A stretch of 64,000 bases of DNA from Spirosoma endophyticum (GTDB taxonomy: Bacteria > Bacteroidota > Bacteroidia > Cytophagales > Spirosomataceae): contig NZ_FOLQ01000010.1 in NCBI RefSeq assembly GCF_900112365.1, positions 124,001 to 188,000 on the forward strand, read 5' to 3'. Positions within the stretch are counted from its first letter, which is position 1. Each line of letters opens with the position of its first letter. The translations under genes and the position numbers were made by a program. Under the pieces are notes generated by a model, which ran no database searches, was not told the DNA's origin, and saw nothing but the letters and a program-made list of their open reading frames with translations. This document shows, in pieces, positions 8,241 to 16,426 of this stretch.

Positions 8241-8909
8241 CTAGATTCCGTGCACTAACTGCATAAACGCGTCGAGTTTCTGTTCATCCAGATTACCATT
8301 CGTTCGAACGCCACTACAAATATCTAATCCGAATGGCTGCACGGTATCAATGGCTTCGCGAACGTTTGCCAGATTTAGGCCACCCGCCAGAAATACGGGT
8401 ACCGGCGACTGCGCCACAATCTGTCGACTTACCTGCCAGTTGTGCACGCGACCTGTACCGCCAAGTTCTTTAATGGTCAGCGTTGGATTACCTGAATCGA
8501 GTAGCAAAGCATTGGCACCGTGCTGAACGGCTCGTAACGCTTCGTCGATGTTACGTTCATCGAGTACGTGAATAACCTGTACCAGCTTGATAGCGGGGAG
8601 TTTGGCTCGTAGCACAGCATAAGTTTCGGGCTGTACGGCATCAACAAGTTGAATGGTATTGGCGCCCACACGCTGTTGATGCGCCACAATTTCGTCGACG
8701 GTGGTTTCGCTCGTGAGCATGAACGTAGCGATGGGTGGGGGCGTTGCCTGCACAATCTGCGCTGCCAGCTCATCGGCCACTATGCCCGGTCCGCTGGGCA
8801 TCCGGCCCACTAAGCCAAGCGCGTCGGCCCCAAGCCGAACGGCTAGCCGAGCTTCGTCAACACGGCTAATGCAGCAAATTTTTATACGTACCCTGAACTG
8901 AGATTCCAT
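8241..8909 (-). CDS. phosphoribosylanthranilate isomerase (TrpF)-like protein
   Basis: TrpF catalyses the Amadori isomerisation of phosphoribosylanthranilate in tryptophan synthesis. The 222-residue TIM barrel has the family marks: a catalytic-type Cys12 in KICCIS (usually KICGIT), Asp138 in ALLLDSG (general acid position), GGTGRVHNW and PVFLAGGLN phosphate-binding loops, and a C-terminal LDICSGVRT. It stands alone, with no other trp gene nearby, and the second cysteine replaces the usual glycine. It may be a paralogue with another sugar-phosphate substrate rather than the biosynthetic TrpF, so I give no symbol. Confidence 0.75.
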   Translation of the reverse strand: MESQFRVRIKICCISRVDEARLAVRLGADALGLVGRMPSGPGIVADELAAQIVQATPPPIATFMLTSETTVDEIVAHQQRVGANTIQLVDAVQPETYAVLRAKLPAIKLVQVIHVLDERNIDEALRAVQHGANALLLDSGNPTLTIKELGGTGRVHNWQVSRQIVAQSPVPVFLAGGLNLANVREAIDTVQPFGLDICSGVRTNGNLDEQKLDAFMQLVHGI

Positions 8910-8977
8910 GATTTGCGGTTTCTTACCTAAAGAGCAGGCGACAAATATACTACAGCATTGATTCGCCCGGCAGCATT

Positions 8978-10228
8978 ATGGTTGAGCAAGCCCCTATTGA
9001 TACCTACGCATCCCTTCGTATTCCTGAGTTTCGCTATTTCGTGATGAACAGTTTCCTGATTACGGCTACCCTGCTGATTCAGGAAGTTATTCTGGGTTAC
9101 GAGCTGTATAAAATTACGCACGATCCGCTAATGCTGGGCTTGGTTGGTCTGGCCGAAGCCATTCCATTTATTGCGCTGTCGCTGTTTGGAGGCCATTTAG
9201 CCGACCGTCGTGACAAGAAACGTATTTTACAGTGGAGCCTTCTGGTCATTCTACTCGGTTCGGTAATTCTATATCTGGTATTTCAGCCTTCTATCGCTGT
9301 GGGCTTGTCGCAAGTGGCACGATTGGCTACGATCTATGGTGTACTAATGCTGATAGGGACAGCCAAAGGTTTTTACTCACCGGCTAGTTCGTCATTGAAG
9401 CCGTTTCTTGTGCCCCGCGAATTGTACACCAACTCCGCTACGTGGAGTAGTTCCTTCTGGCAGGCGGGTGCTATCGTTGGGCCAGGTTTAGCCGGCTTTC
9501 TGTACAGTTGGGTTGGTTTTGATAATTCGTTGATCGTCGTGATTGGTCTATTAGTCGTTTGTTTTCTGCTGATTTCTTTGATTGATCGTAAGCCTGTCCC
9601 CGTCAGTGATGCACCATTGCTTAGTCTAAAGGAAAGCCTGGGCGAAGGTTTTCGCTTTGTGTTCCAAACTCGAATTGTACTCTATGCCATATCCCTCGAT
9701 TTGTTCTCGGTGTTGTTTGGGGGCGTAGTCGCCATCTTGCCGATCTTTGCCGAGGATATTCTGAAAGTTGGTGCTGAAGGATTAGGGTTTATGCGGGCAG
9801 CTCCGTCCATTGGCGCGCTATTAACGATGGCGTACATGGCAAAGCATCCACCAACGCACAACGCTTGGCGGAATATGTTGCTGGCCGTAGCAGGGTTTGG
9901 CGTAGCCACAATTGTCTTTTCACTATCGACAAATTTTTACCTGTCGCTGCTTATGCTGGGGTTGACAGGGGCTTTCGACAGCGTTAGCGTAATTATTCGC
10001 CAGACAATTCTACAGATTTTCCCCCCCGATTATATTCGGGGAAGGGTTGCGGCCGTAAACGGCATGTTCATCAGTTCCTCTAATGAAATTGGCGCGTTCG
10101 AGTCAGGTTTGCTGGCCAAACTGTTAGGGACAGTGCCGTCGGTGGCGTTGGGGGGCGTTGTTACGTTGTTCGTTGTCGGCTATATCTACACAAGATCCAA
10201 AGAACTGTTCGCCGTGCGTCTGGATTGA
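8978..10228 (+). CDS. MFS transporter (EntS/MFS_3-like exporter)
   Basis: A 416-residue major facilitator with about 12 predicted membrane segments. The conserved loop between helices 2 and 3 reads GGHLADRRDKKR, the MFS motif A. The opening DTYASLRIPEFRYFV and the PASSSLKPFLVPRELYTNS loop resemble the EntS-like/MFS_3 group of exporters, in which substrates are siderophores or drugs. It is divergent from the TrpF-like gene with a 68-base gap. The substrate is not deducible. Confidence 0.85.
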   Translation: MVEQAPIDTYASLRIPEFRYFVMNSFLITATLLIQEVILGYELYKITHDPLMLGLVGLAEAIPFIALSLFGGHLADRRDKKRILQWSLLVILLGSVILYLVFQPSIAVGLSQVARLATIYGVLMLIGTAKGFYSPASSSLKPFLVPRELYTNSATWSSSFWQAGAIVGPGLAGFLYSWVGFDNSLIVVIGLLVVCFLLISLIDRKPVPVSDAPLLSLKESLGEGFRFVFQTRIVLYAISLDLFSVLFGGVVAILPIFAEDILKVGAEGLGFMRAAPSIGALLTMAYMAKHPPTHNAWRNMLLAVAGFGVATIVFSLSTNFYLSLLMLGLTGAFDSVSVIIRQTILQIFPPDYIRGRVAAVNGMFISSSNEIGAFESGLLAKLLGTVPSVALGGVVTLFVVGYIYTRSKELFAVRLD

Positions 10229-10275
10229 TCGCGCAGAAAAGCGGTTATTTTAGTCCGGTGAAACGTAATAAAGAA

Positions 10276-10485
10276 TCAGGCTTGAGCGACTGGAATATTA
10301 AGGTCGCTTAGAAATGTGTTAACGTCAAGATGTTCATTCAGGAGTACTCTCGCGTTGAATATCTCCCAGAATAACTCATCCGAGATTTGATAATCGCGTT
10401 GCAGCCGGACCATATCGCGGATGCTTTCCTTAAGTTGATTAACTGGCGTATGCACCTGATAAGCACGAGATTGGTAGTTTTCCAT
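10276..10485 (-). CDS. small hypothetical protein
   Basis: I do not recognise it. The 69-residue reading is rich in charged helix-forming residues (VNQLKESIRDMVRLQRDYQ, then an ELFWEIFNARVLLNEHL helix), a composition more protein-like than the overlapping reading in the next frame. It sits between convergent and divergent neighbours with about 48 bases to the MFS stop. A purine-rich AAGGAGG occurs about 40 bases upstream, too far to serve as a ribosome site. It could be a small regulator; existence is uncertain. Confidence 0.45.
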   Translation of the reverse strand: MENYQSRAYQVHTPVNQLKESIRDMVRLQRDYQISDELFWEIFNARVLLNEHLDVNTFLSDLNIPVAQA

Positions 10486-10684
10486 GACCTTTGTTTTTTG
10501 GAGTAGGCGAGATTTCTAAACACCCTCCTTTTTAGATTGTTTTCCAATCAGAATCAATCCGTTAGGGAGTAATTAGAAAAATCATATTGTGCCTTTTGCT
10601 GCTGTGCAGTGAGGCAAATCCCAACCCGGAACGATACAACTAAATTTTTTTATAATATTCAACTTGCTGATTCTCAATCAAAGT

Positions 10685-11551
10685 ATGAAGTCATTTACGC
10701 TCGCTACGACTGCCCTGTTCATTGGAGCCACTTTTATGGCGCTAACATCTCCGCCGGGCCGCATGAAGCCTATGAAATTAGTGAAGGTCTGGGAAACGGA
10801 TACTACGTTGCGTACACCGGAATCAGTGCTTTATGATGGCAACAATACCCTGTATGTAGCAAACATTGACGGGAAGTCCGACTCACTCGACGGGAGTGGA
10901 TTCATTTCAAAAGTGTCGCTCGATGGTAAAATTGAAAATCTGCACTGGACATCAGGCCTGAACGCTCCAAAAGGAATGGGGCTTTACAAAGACAAGCTTT
11001 ACGTGACGGATGTGTATCGGTTGGTGTGTATCAATACCGCCAACGGGCAGGCCGAAAAGACCTGGGATGCCGTTGGAAAGAACGCTTTCCTGAACGACGT
11101 AACGGTGGCGAAAGATGGTACGGTCTACGTATCAGACAGTCGCTTCGATAAGATTTATCGCTTGCAGGATGGTAAATGGGAAGTTTGGATGGAGGGCGAA
11201 CAGCTTAATAAACCCAATGGGGTGCTGGCTGTTGGGAAGGACAAACTCATGATTGGCAGCACTAAAATTGGGGCGCTACAATCTGTAGATGTAACCACTA
11301 AGACAATAACTAAAATTGCTGATGGTATGGCTAATACCGACGGCATCGTACCCGAAGGAAAAAGTAATTACTTTGTGTCCGACTGGAACGGACAAGTTTT
11401 CCACGTCAGCGCTGATGGTACCAAACAGCAATTACTCGATACGCGCGAACAGAAAATCAATGCGGCTGATATTGACTACGTTGCGAAGAAAAAACTGGTA
11501 ATCGTACCAACTTTCTTTAAGAATAAACTAGTTGCGTATCAATTCGAATAA
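10685..11551 (+). CDS. secreted SMP-30/gluconolactonase-like beta-propeller protein
   Basis: The 288-residue protein starts with an export signal (about residues 1-22; ATG at 10685 preferred over 10664 because the signal then begins MKSFTL). The rest is a six-bladed propeller of the SMP-30/LRE/NHL type. Repeated strand motifs include ESVLYDGNNTLYVANIDGK, GLNAPKGMGLYKDKLYVTD, DVTVAKDGTVYVSD and NKPNGVLAVGKDKL, with asparagine and aspartate positions like those that bind the metal in lactonases. It probably acts in the periplasm on a sugar lactone or as a binding scaffold. It ends just before a bidirectional hairpin shared with the Uma2 gene. Confidence 0.75.
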   Translation: MKSFTLATTALFIGATFMALTSPPGRMKPMKLVKVWETDTTLRTPESVLYDGNNTLYVANIDGKSDSLDGSGFISKVSLDGKIENLHWTSGLNAPKGMGLYKDKLYVTDVYRLVCINTANGQAEKTWDAVGKNAFLNDVTVAKDGTVYVSDSRFDKIYRLQDGKWEVWMEGEQLNKPNGVLAVGKDKLMIGSTKIGALQSVDVTTKTITKIADGMANTDGIVPEGKSNYFVSDWNGQVFHVSADGTKQQLLDTREQKINAADIDYVAKKKLVIVPTFFKNKLVAYQFE

Positions 11552-11567
11552 TAGTCTCAGAAATTAT

Positions 11568-11610
11568 CTAACTAAAATGCCCGATCAGAACGATCGGGCA
11601 TTTTAGTTAG
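11568..11610. terminator. bidirectional terminator hairpin overlapping the Uma2 stop codon
   Basis: A perfect 19-bp stem (11568-11586 with 11592-11610) with a 5-nt loop lies between two convergent genes. The right arm includes the Uma2 stop codon (11607-11609). The outer stem is AT-rich (ACTAAAA / TTTTAGT), giving a U-rich run in both directions. Confidence 0.85.
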
Positions 11611-12206
11611 TAGGAAATCTCTTCTTCGTCCAGCAGATTTTTGATGTTCAGAATGCAACCGTCCATAACGAGTACGTCATTGCTCCAGTCAGTGATAATC
11701 CAGTCCTGATTAGGTTGCAGGATGATTACTTTCCGGATGCTGGATAATAACCAGAGAACACGCTCAACGCCAAAATCAAACAACTCCTGCGACTTTTCGG
11801 AAACATACGATACGTCACTGCCAATCTCTTTCAGATCAATTTTAAAATCGACTTCGATCACGATTTTAGGCGGTACGTCGAAATATTTGCCTTTTAATTT
11901 TGGTACTGATATTCGATCAAAAATGGCAATGTCTGCCGCCAGATTATCGTTTTTCCCTAAATGTAAACCAGATTCATTAGATGTGAGTAAATACGATTTA
12001 CGATTAATTTTATTCCAAAGAGTGCCTGCCAAAACCATAACAATTACACTTTGTAAATCACTACTACCCATAATGTTTTCTGGTTTGAGATCACCCGCTA
12101 TAACATCACGATACCCTTTATAATAAAGTGGGCGACCGTTGAGCGTTTCATAGATGAGCGACTCCGGAATGATCTCTGTCTGAACAGTTTCGTTTGTCGT
12201 AACCAT
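11607..12206 (-). CDS. Uma2 family (DUF820) putative endonuclease
   Basis: A 199-residue protein of the Uma2 family, a restriction-endonuclease-like fold common in cyanobacteria and Bacteroidota; biological role unknown. Visible fold elements are YETLNGRPLYYKGYRDVIAGD (N-terminal strand pair), the active-site-like Asp in AADIAIFD, and IVIEVDFK (the ExK-like strand, here E-V-D), followed by KSQELFDFGVERVLWL. The usual ExK lysine is replaced by Asp in EVD, though a lysine follows two positions later, so activity is uncertain. It has no evident partner gene. Confidence 0.8.
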   Translation of the reverse strand: MVTTNETVQTEIIPESLIYETLNGRPLYYKGYRDVIAGDLKPENIMGSSDLQSVIVMVLAGTLWNKINRKSYLLTSNESGLHLGKNDNLAADIAIFDRISVPKLKGKYFDVPPKIVIEVDFKIDLKEIGSDVSYVSEKSQELFDFGVERVLWLLSSIRKVIILQPNQDWIITDWSNDVLVMDGCILNIKNLLDEEEISY

Positions 12207-12247
12207 ATCCTTGCTGTGTTTTCTGTAAGGTAGGCAATTAACTTGTT

Positions 12248-13582
12248 TTAGCCCAACAACTGTTCAACCGCAATCTTGGCTTTCTCTGCACCGAAACCGC
12301 TCATGGCCTGATTCATTTCCTGTACAATCAGATCGTTTCCGAGATTACCAATACTGCCTTCGTGCGTATGATGCAACTCGCGGGGAGGTCTGTAGGTGTG
12401 CTCAGCAATTTCCTTCCCGACAATCCGGTAGGCTTCGCGGAAAGGCACGCCTTGTAACACCAGTTCGTTCACGCGTTCAACGCTGAACAGCAAATCGTAC
12501 TTGGGATCGTCCAGCAGATTTGGTTTAACCTGGATGTGCTCAAGCATGAAATCCGTGATGTCCAGACAATCCAGAATTTCGTCGAAAGCAGGCATCAGAA
12601 TTTCTTTCAGCAACTGCATGTCGCGGTGATAGCCCGAAGGCAGATTGCTCATCACCAGCGTTACCTCCATCGGCAATGCTTTCAGCCGATTGGTTTTGGC
12701 ACGTAGTAACTCCGCTACGTCGGGGTTTTTCTTGTGCGGCATAATGCTGCTGCCGGTTGTCAATGCGTCAGGTAATGTCAGGAACGCAAAGTTCTGGCTG
12801 TTATAAAGGCAAATGTCCATCGCCATCCGCGAGATGGTTGCGGCTACCGCGGCCAACGCCGTAAGCGCTGTCTGTTCGGTTTTTCCCCGGCTCATCTGTG
12901 CATACACTACGTTGACGTGCATGCCTTCAAAGCCCAATAACTCCGTCGTGAGTGTTCGGTTGAGCGGAAATGACGAGCCGTAACCTGCGCCCGACCCAAG
13001 TGGATTTCGGTTGGCCAGACGGTAGGCCGTCTGTAACGTCAGCATATCATCGGCCAGGGCTTCGGCATACGCGCCAAACCACAGTCCGAACGACGATGGC
13101 ATTGCAATTTGCAGGTGTGTGTAGCCCGGTAGTAAATCGTTTTTATGCTGCTCCGAACGGCTTACCAGTCGGTCAAACACACGCCGGACGGCTTCTGCTA
13201 CGTTCCAGAGCCGATCGCGGGTGAAAAGTTTCATATCGACCAGCACCTGGTCATTGCGCGATCTTCCGGAGTGTATTTTCTTGCCAACATCGCCCAATAC
13301 GCGTGTCAGCATCAATTCAACCTGTGAGTGTACATCCTCAACGCCTTCCTCAATCTCAAACTCCCCAGCCTGAATTTGTCGGTGTATCTTTTTTAATTCA
13401 TCACTCATCATTCCTAATTCATCATTAGAAATCAGGCCGATGGTTTCGAGCATTTGCGCATGGGCGAGATTGCCTATTACATCGAAGGGAGCGAGGTAAA
13501 GGTCCATTTCACGGTCGCGACCGACGGTGAAGCGTTCAATTTGTTCGGCGGTACTAACGCCTTCTTTTTGCCAGAGTTTCAA
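12248..13582 (-). CDS. argH: argininosuccinate lyase
   Basis: Cleaves argininosuccinate to arginine and fumarate, the last step of arginine synthesis. The 444-residue protein has the fumarase/aspartase signature GSSIMPHKKNP at 277-287 with catalytic Ser279, the general-acid His156 in GYTHLQ, and the SGRSRNDQV substrate loop (105-113). The length is slightly under the usual 460. No other arg genes are adjacent; argS lies 10 kb away. The region upstream of the start holds a degenerate inverted repeat (13611-13670). Confidence 0.95.
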   Translation of the reverse strand: MKLWQKEGVSTAEQIERFTVGRDREMDLYLAPFDVIGNLAHAQMLETIGLISNDELGMMSDELKKIHRQIQAGEFEIEEGVEDVHSQVELMLTRVLGDVGKKIHSGRSRNDQVLVDMKLFTRDRLWNVAEAVRRVFDRLVSRSEQHKNDLLPGYTHLQIAMPSSFGLWFGAYAEALADDMLTLQTAYRLANRNPLGSGAGYGSSFPLNRTLTTELLGFEGMHVNVVYAQMSRGKTEQTALTALAAVAATISRMAMDICLYNSQNFAFLTLPDALTTGSSIMPHKKNPDVAELLRAKTNRLKALPMEVTLVMSNLPSGYHRDMQLLKEILMPAFDEILDCLDITDFMLEHIQVKPNLLDDPKYDLLFSVERVNELVLQGVPFREAYRIVGKEIAEHTYRPPRELHHTHEGSIGNLGNDLIVQEMNQAMSGFGAEKAKIAVEQLLG

Positions 13583-13610
13583 AGCGAAATCAGACCGCCG
13601 AAGCGGAGTT

Positions 13611-13670
13611 AAAGAGTGGAATAGTGAACGAATGAAGCAGGCTAATTACTCATTCACTCGTTCGCTCTTT
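13611..13670. repeat. imperfect 24-bp inverted repeat, GAATGAGTGAAAGAGCG class
   Basis: Arms 13611-13634 and 13647-13670 pair with about five interruptions. The right arm read on the minus strand (AAAGAGCGAACGAGTGAATG) is close in wording to the much better preserved repeat at 55540-55616. It lies between argH and the leftward MFS gene. Confidence 0.55.
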
Positions 13671-13765
13671 TAGTTTTTCTGCAAAGGTCGTAAAGAAAGT
13701 TGGGTAGTCGTTCGGGGTAGTGTGTTTTCGTAGGGACGTAGTAAGTGAGATATACATAAAGGAAC

Positions 13766-15100
13766 TTATGGATCAACAAGAAGCGCTTGCTGTTCACTAC
13801 GTTGCCACCGCTTTCCCAGCAACCAAAATCCACCAGCGGATGCCAGGCTGATGCCCACGACGACCAGCCAATGTATAGAATAGCCAAAATGGGCTACCAG
13901 TTGCGAACCCAGCGCTGGCGAGGCTGTTTGGGCGAGTGCTCCGCCCATGGCGTAAACCGCCAGATATTGCCCCCGTGTAGCGGATTTTGACCGTTCAACA
14001 ATCAATGATTGAAGAAAAGGCATAACCAGCATTTCGCTGAATGTGACAATCAAGATAAACGATAGGGCGATGGACATTCCGGGCACGGCCAAACTTACCA
14101 AACCGGGCATTGCCAGCACACTATAGGCAACAGCTTCCAGCAAAACACCAGCGGTAATTAAAGGGACTTTCTGACGCTTCTGGCTTTCCAGCTTGTAGAC
14201 TAATGCCATCTCAATAAATACAATCAGCAGCCCGTTAAGTGCCAGCAATAGCCCAATTGCCTGTTCGGGTACGTCAAGTTTCTCCTTGAAATACAATGGT
14301 GCCATTGTGAAAAATTGCATAAATGCTAACATATACAGCGTATTGCAGAGCACAAGCGCAATGAACAACGTATCGCGGTAAGGTGTAGTACTGGCTAATT
14401 CAGGTAGTTCTAGTGGCAACTGATTCGGTAGGTTGTCACTAACGGAATTAGGTTGATTCAGTTGTATTGGTACTAGGGACGAGTTATGGTCGGGAGCCTT
14501 GGGTACAGGTAAATAAAACCAGAGTACAAGACCAGCGGTAAGACAGGTTAAACCATCAGCCCAGAACAGTAGGTTATAATTAATGCTGGCTAACAGCCCC
14601 CCCAGGCCACCACCAACCGACCAGCCGAGATTGATAGCCAACCGATTCAGGGAAAAAGCGCGGGTGCGGTTTTCGGTTTCGGAATAATACGCAATCGCGG
14701 TTTGGTTGGCGGGCCGGAAGGCATCACCAAATAGTGTAAAAACAAACACACTGCCGCAAAGGAGCGGGAAACTGGTGATAAACTGGAGGGTCAGTAAGGC
14801 CGCTCCACTAAACAGCAGACTCACCAACTGAACGTAGTAGAATCCAATTCGGTCGGTTAATCGGCCGCCCAGGAACGTACCAACGAAGGCCCCCAGGCCG
14901 TAAATAGCCATCACAATACCCGCATTCGTAATGGAATAATGAAGCTTTTGGGTAAGGTAAAGCGTCATGTACGGCAATACCATGGTGCCGCAACGGTTAA
15001 TGAGCATCACGCCCGCCAGTAGCCATACCGAGGGTGACAGACCCTGGTAAGCACGTTGGTAGAGGTGGAAAGTGCGCTGAAGCATAGCGCGAAGGTACAA
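13766..15100 (-). CDS. MFS transporter (drug-efflux-like)
   Basis: A 444-residue major facilitator with about 12 membrane segments. Helix 1 begins SVWLLAGVMLINRCGTMV, and the motif A loop reads GGRLTDRIGFYYV. A long hydrophilic loop (about residues 200-245, Pro/Asn-rich) separates the two six-helix halves. It resembles multidrug-type MFS proteins; substrate unknown. Met6 is an alternative start 15 bases downstream. A short TAGTCTA/TAGACTA hairpin lies between it and the preceding leftward gene. Confidence 0.85.
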   Translation of the reverse strand: MYLRAMLQRTFHLYQRAYQGLSPSVWLLAGVMLINRCGTMVLPYMTLYLTQKLHYSITNAGIVMAIYGLGAFVGTFLGGRLTDRIGFYYVQLVSLLFSGAALLTLQFITSFPLLCGSVFVFTLFGDAFRPANQTAIAYYSETENRTRAFSLNRLAINLGWSVGGGLGGLLASINYNLLFWADGLTCLTAGLVLWFYLPVPKAPDHNSSLVPIQLNQPNSVSDNLPNQLPLELPELASTTPYRDTLFIALVLCNTLYMLAFMQFFTMAPLYFKEKLDVPEQAIGLLLALNGLLIVFIEMALVYKLESQKRQKVPLITAGVLLEAVAYSVLAMPGLVSLAVPGMSIALSFILIVTFSEMLVMPFLQSLIVERSKSATRGQYLAVYAMGGALAQTASPALGSQLVAHFGYSIHWLVVVGISLASAGGFWLLGKRWQRSEQQALLVDP

Positions 15101-15140
15101 CGAAAGCTGCCCTCTGGAGACTTGTTATTGAGGTAGTGGG

Positions 15141-15165
15141 TAGTCTATAGTCCGAGGGTAGACTA
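15141..15165 (-). terminator. weak 3'-end hairpin
   Basis: TAGTCTA (15141-15147) pairs with TAGACTA (15159-15165) across an 11-nt loop. On the minus strand it lies 17 bases downstream of the RecB-like nuclease stop codon. No U-tract, so termination is only a suggestion. Confidence 0.35.
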
Positions 15166-15181
15166 TATATCTCCCTGGAAT

Positions 15182-15790
15182 CTACTGATTTCTCCTCCGG
15201 CCATCAGCCTCCTCGCCGGGAAGTACAAAGATCTTTTTATCCGTAATCAACGGGCGATGTTCCTCCAGAAACGTTTTGAGCAGCCGAATTTCCTCCAATT
15301 GTTTATCAATCGGATGCGTCAGCGTGTAACTCTCCACATACACATCTGTAAAGTCTGTAATAACGTATTCCATCAGTTTGATACCTTTCCGTTTCAGCGC
15401 GTGTAGGTATAAATTCTGGTGATTGTGTACGAAGCGCCCTGGCTGGTATGAAGCCGTTGTTTTTAAGTCCACTGCTTTGAATTTGCCAATCAAATCCACA
15501 TAACCGTAAAACAGTACGTCGTCAATTTCCCACTGGCAGTAGACCTGCGTTTCGACAATAGGGCGGGGGAGAAGCTTGCGGACTTTTTTAATAATCTCCG
15601 GGTCGAAGCGTTCCTCGTCGGTGCCTTTTACAACCGCTTCTTCAAACGAAACGCCCCGTTCCTGCGCGGCCGTAGTGGGTGTCGGAACGCGGTTAATGGA
15701 GTCAATCAATGACTGTGCCGTGAGATTGCCACCCTGTAAATAGCGCGAAAATACATTCAGCAAAGACGGGTAGAAGCGGTAAGTGATCAT
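15182..15790 (-). CDS. stand-alone RecB-like PD-(D/E)XK nuclease
   Basis: The 202-residue protein shows the three motifs of the RecB/Cas4-type nuclease domain in order: GYVDLIG (about 115-121, metal-binding Asp), AVDLKTT (about 126-132, Asp-x-Lys), and QNLYLHAL (about 144-151, the QxxxY motif). An upstream ERGVSFEEAVVKG helix supplies the usual histidine/glutamate region. There is no helicase, Cas gene or four-cysteine cluster nearby, so this is an orphan DNA-processing or repair nuclease. Its substrate is not deducible. It is followed by a short hairpin and preceded by an 18-bp inverted repeat that abuts the YdcZ gene. Confidence 0.75.
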   Translation of the reverse strand: MITYRFYPSLLNVFSRYLQGGNLTAQSLIDSINRVPTPTTAAQERGVSFEEAVVKGTDEERFDPEIIKKVRKLLPRPIVETQVYCQWEIDDVLFYGYVDLIGKFKAVDLKTTASYQPGRFVHNHQNLYLHALKRKGIKLMEYVITDFTDVYVESYTLTHPIDKQLEEIRLLKTFLEEHRPLITDKKIFVLPGEEADGRRRNQ

Positions 15791-15793
15791 AAC

Positions 15794-15853
15794 GTATCCA
15801 CGGGTTTTAACCTGTGCTTAGGGAATCTATCACCCGTTAAAACTCGTGGATAC
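15794..15853. repeat. 18-bp inverted repeat, CGGGTTTTAAC class
   Basis: Arms 15794-15811 and 15836-15853 pair over 18 bp with a single G-U pair and a 24-nt loop. It fills the 67-base gap between the RecB-like nuclease start (15790) and the YdcZ-like stop (15858). The GGGTTTTAAC core recurs in the repeats at 38300-38377 and 40415-40473. Confidence 0.85.
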
Positions 15854-15857
15854 ACAT

Positions 15858-16301
15858 TTAGTTTCTCACCACCAGCAACACGCCAGCCATGATAAACACC
15901 AGACCGATCAGGCGCCAGCCGTTGGCCGGATGCAGAGAGAAACCCAGTAAACCGTAGTGATCCAGTACGACAGCCGCCAATAGCTGACCCGCCACACTGA
16001 GACTCACCAGGTTAGCCGTGCCAATTTTAGGCACGCTGACAATAACCGTAATCATATAGATCGCCCCCATGACGCCCCCCGCCCATTTCCACCAGGCAAC
16101 TTGTTTAATGGTATCCGATGAAGGCGTAGACCCGCCTGTTGCCAGAAAAAGCAGCACCAACACCACAAAACCAGATCCAAATGAAATGGCCGCGGCCAGA
16201 ATGGGGTTTGCCATCGCCTGACGCAAATTCGCATTAACGCCTGCCTGAACGGTAATGGCAATACCAACCAGAAACGCGAATAGGATATAGATGTAATTCA
16301 T
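15858..16301 (-). CDS. DMT superfamily carrier, YdcZ/DUF606 type
   Basis: A 147-residue integral membrane protein with about five hydrophobic helices. Family marks are AFLVGIAITVQAGVNANLR at the N-terminus, a WWKWAGGVMGAIY turn, ANLVSLSVAGQLLAAVVLDHYG, and a C-terminal RLIGLVFIMAGVLLVVRN. This is the half-size YdcZ type that works as a dimer; substrate unknown. The ATG at 16301 (MNYIYI) is preferred to 16325 because it starts directly with helix 1. It is divergent from the GRP-type permease gene. Confidence 0.85.
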   Translation of the reverse strand: MNYIYILFAFLVGIAITVQAGVNANLRQAMANPILAAAISFGSGFVVLVLLFLATGGSTPSSDTIKQVAWWKWAGGVMGAIYMITVIVSVPKIGTANLVSLSVAGQLLAAVVLDHYGLLGFSLHPANGWRLIGLVFIMAGVLLVVRN

Positions 16302-16426
16302 GTTTGCAAAGGTAGGAAACCCCATGTTGTGGGTTTTATCTTTCAGTTGGCTTTTCTGGCAGATAAGTTATTTATTTTAAGAACTTTGCTACAAAGCCCA
16401 ATACTACACCCAAAACCTTCCTTTCT

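Noticed and set aside
10338-10547. Alternative small frame overlapping the 10276-10485 gene
   Set aside because: Composition (basic, Ser/Tyr-rich without helical pattern) is less protein-like than the frame chosen.
13384-13432. TCATCA/ATTCAT-rich stretch resembling the 191-255 repeat
   Set aside because: It lies in-frame inside argH and encodes ordinary family residues (SNDELGMMSDEL), so it is coding sequence and not an element.
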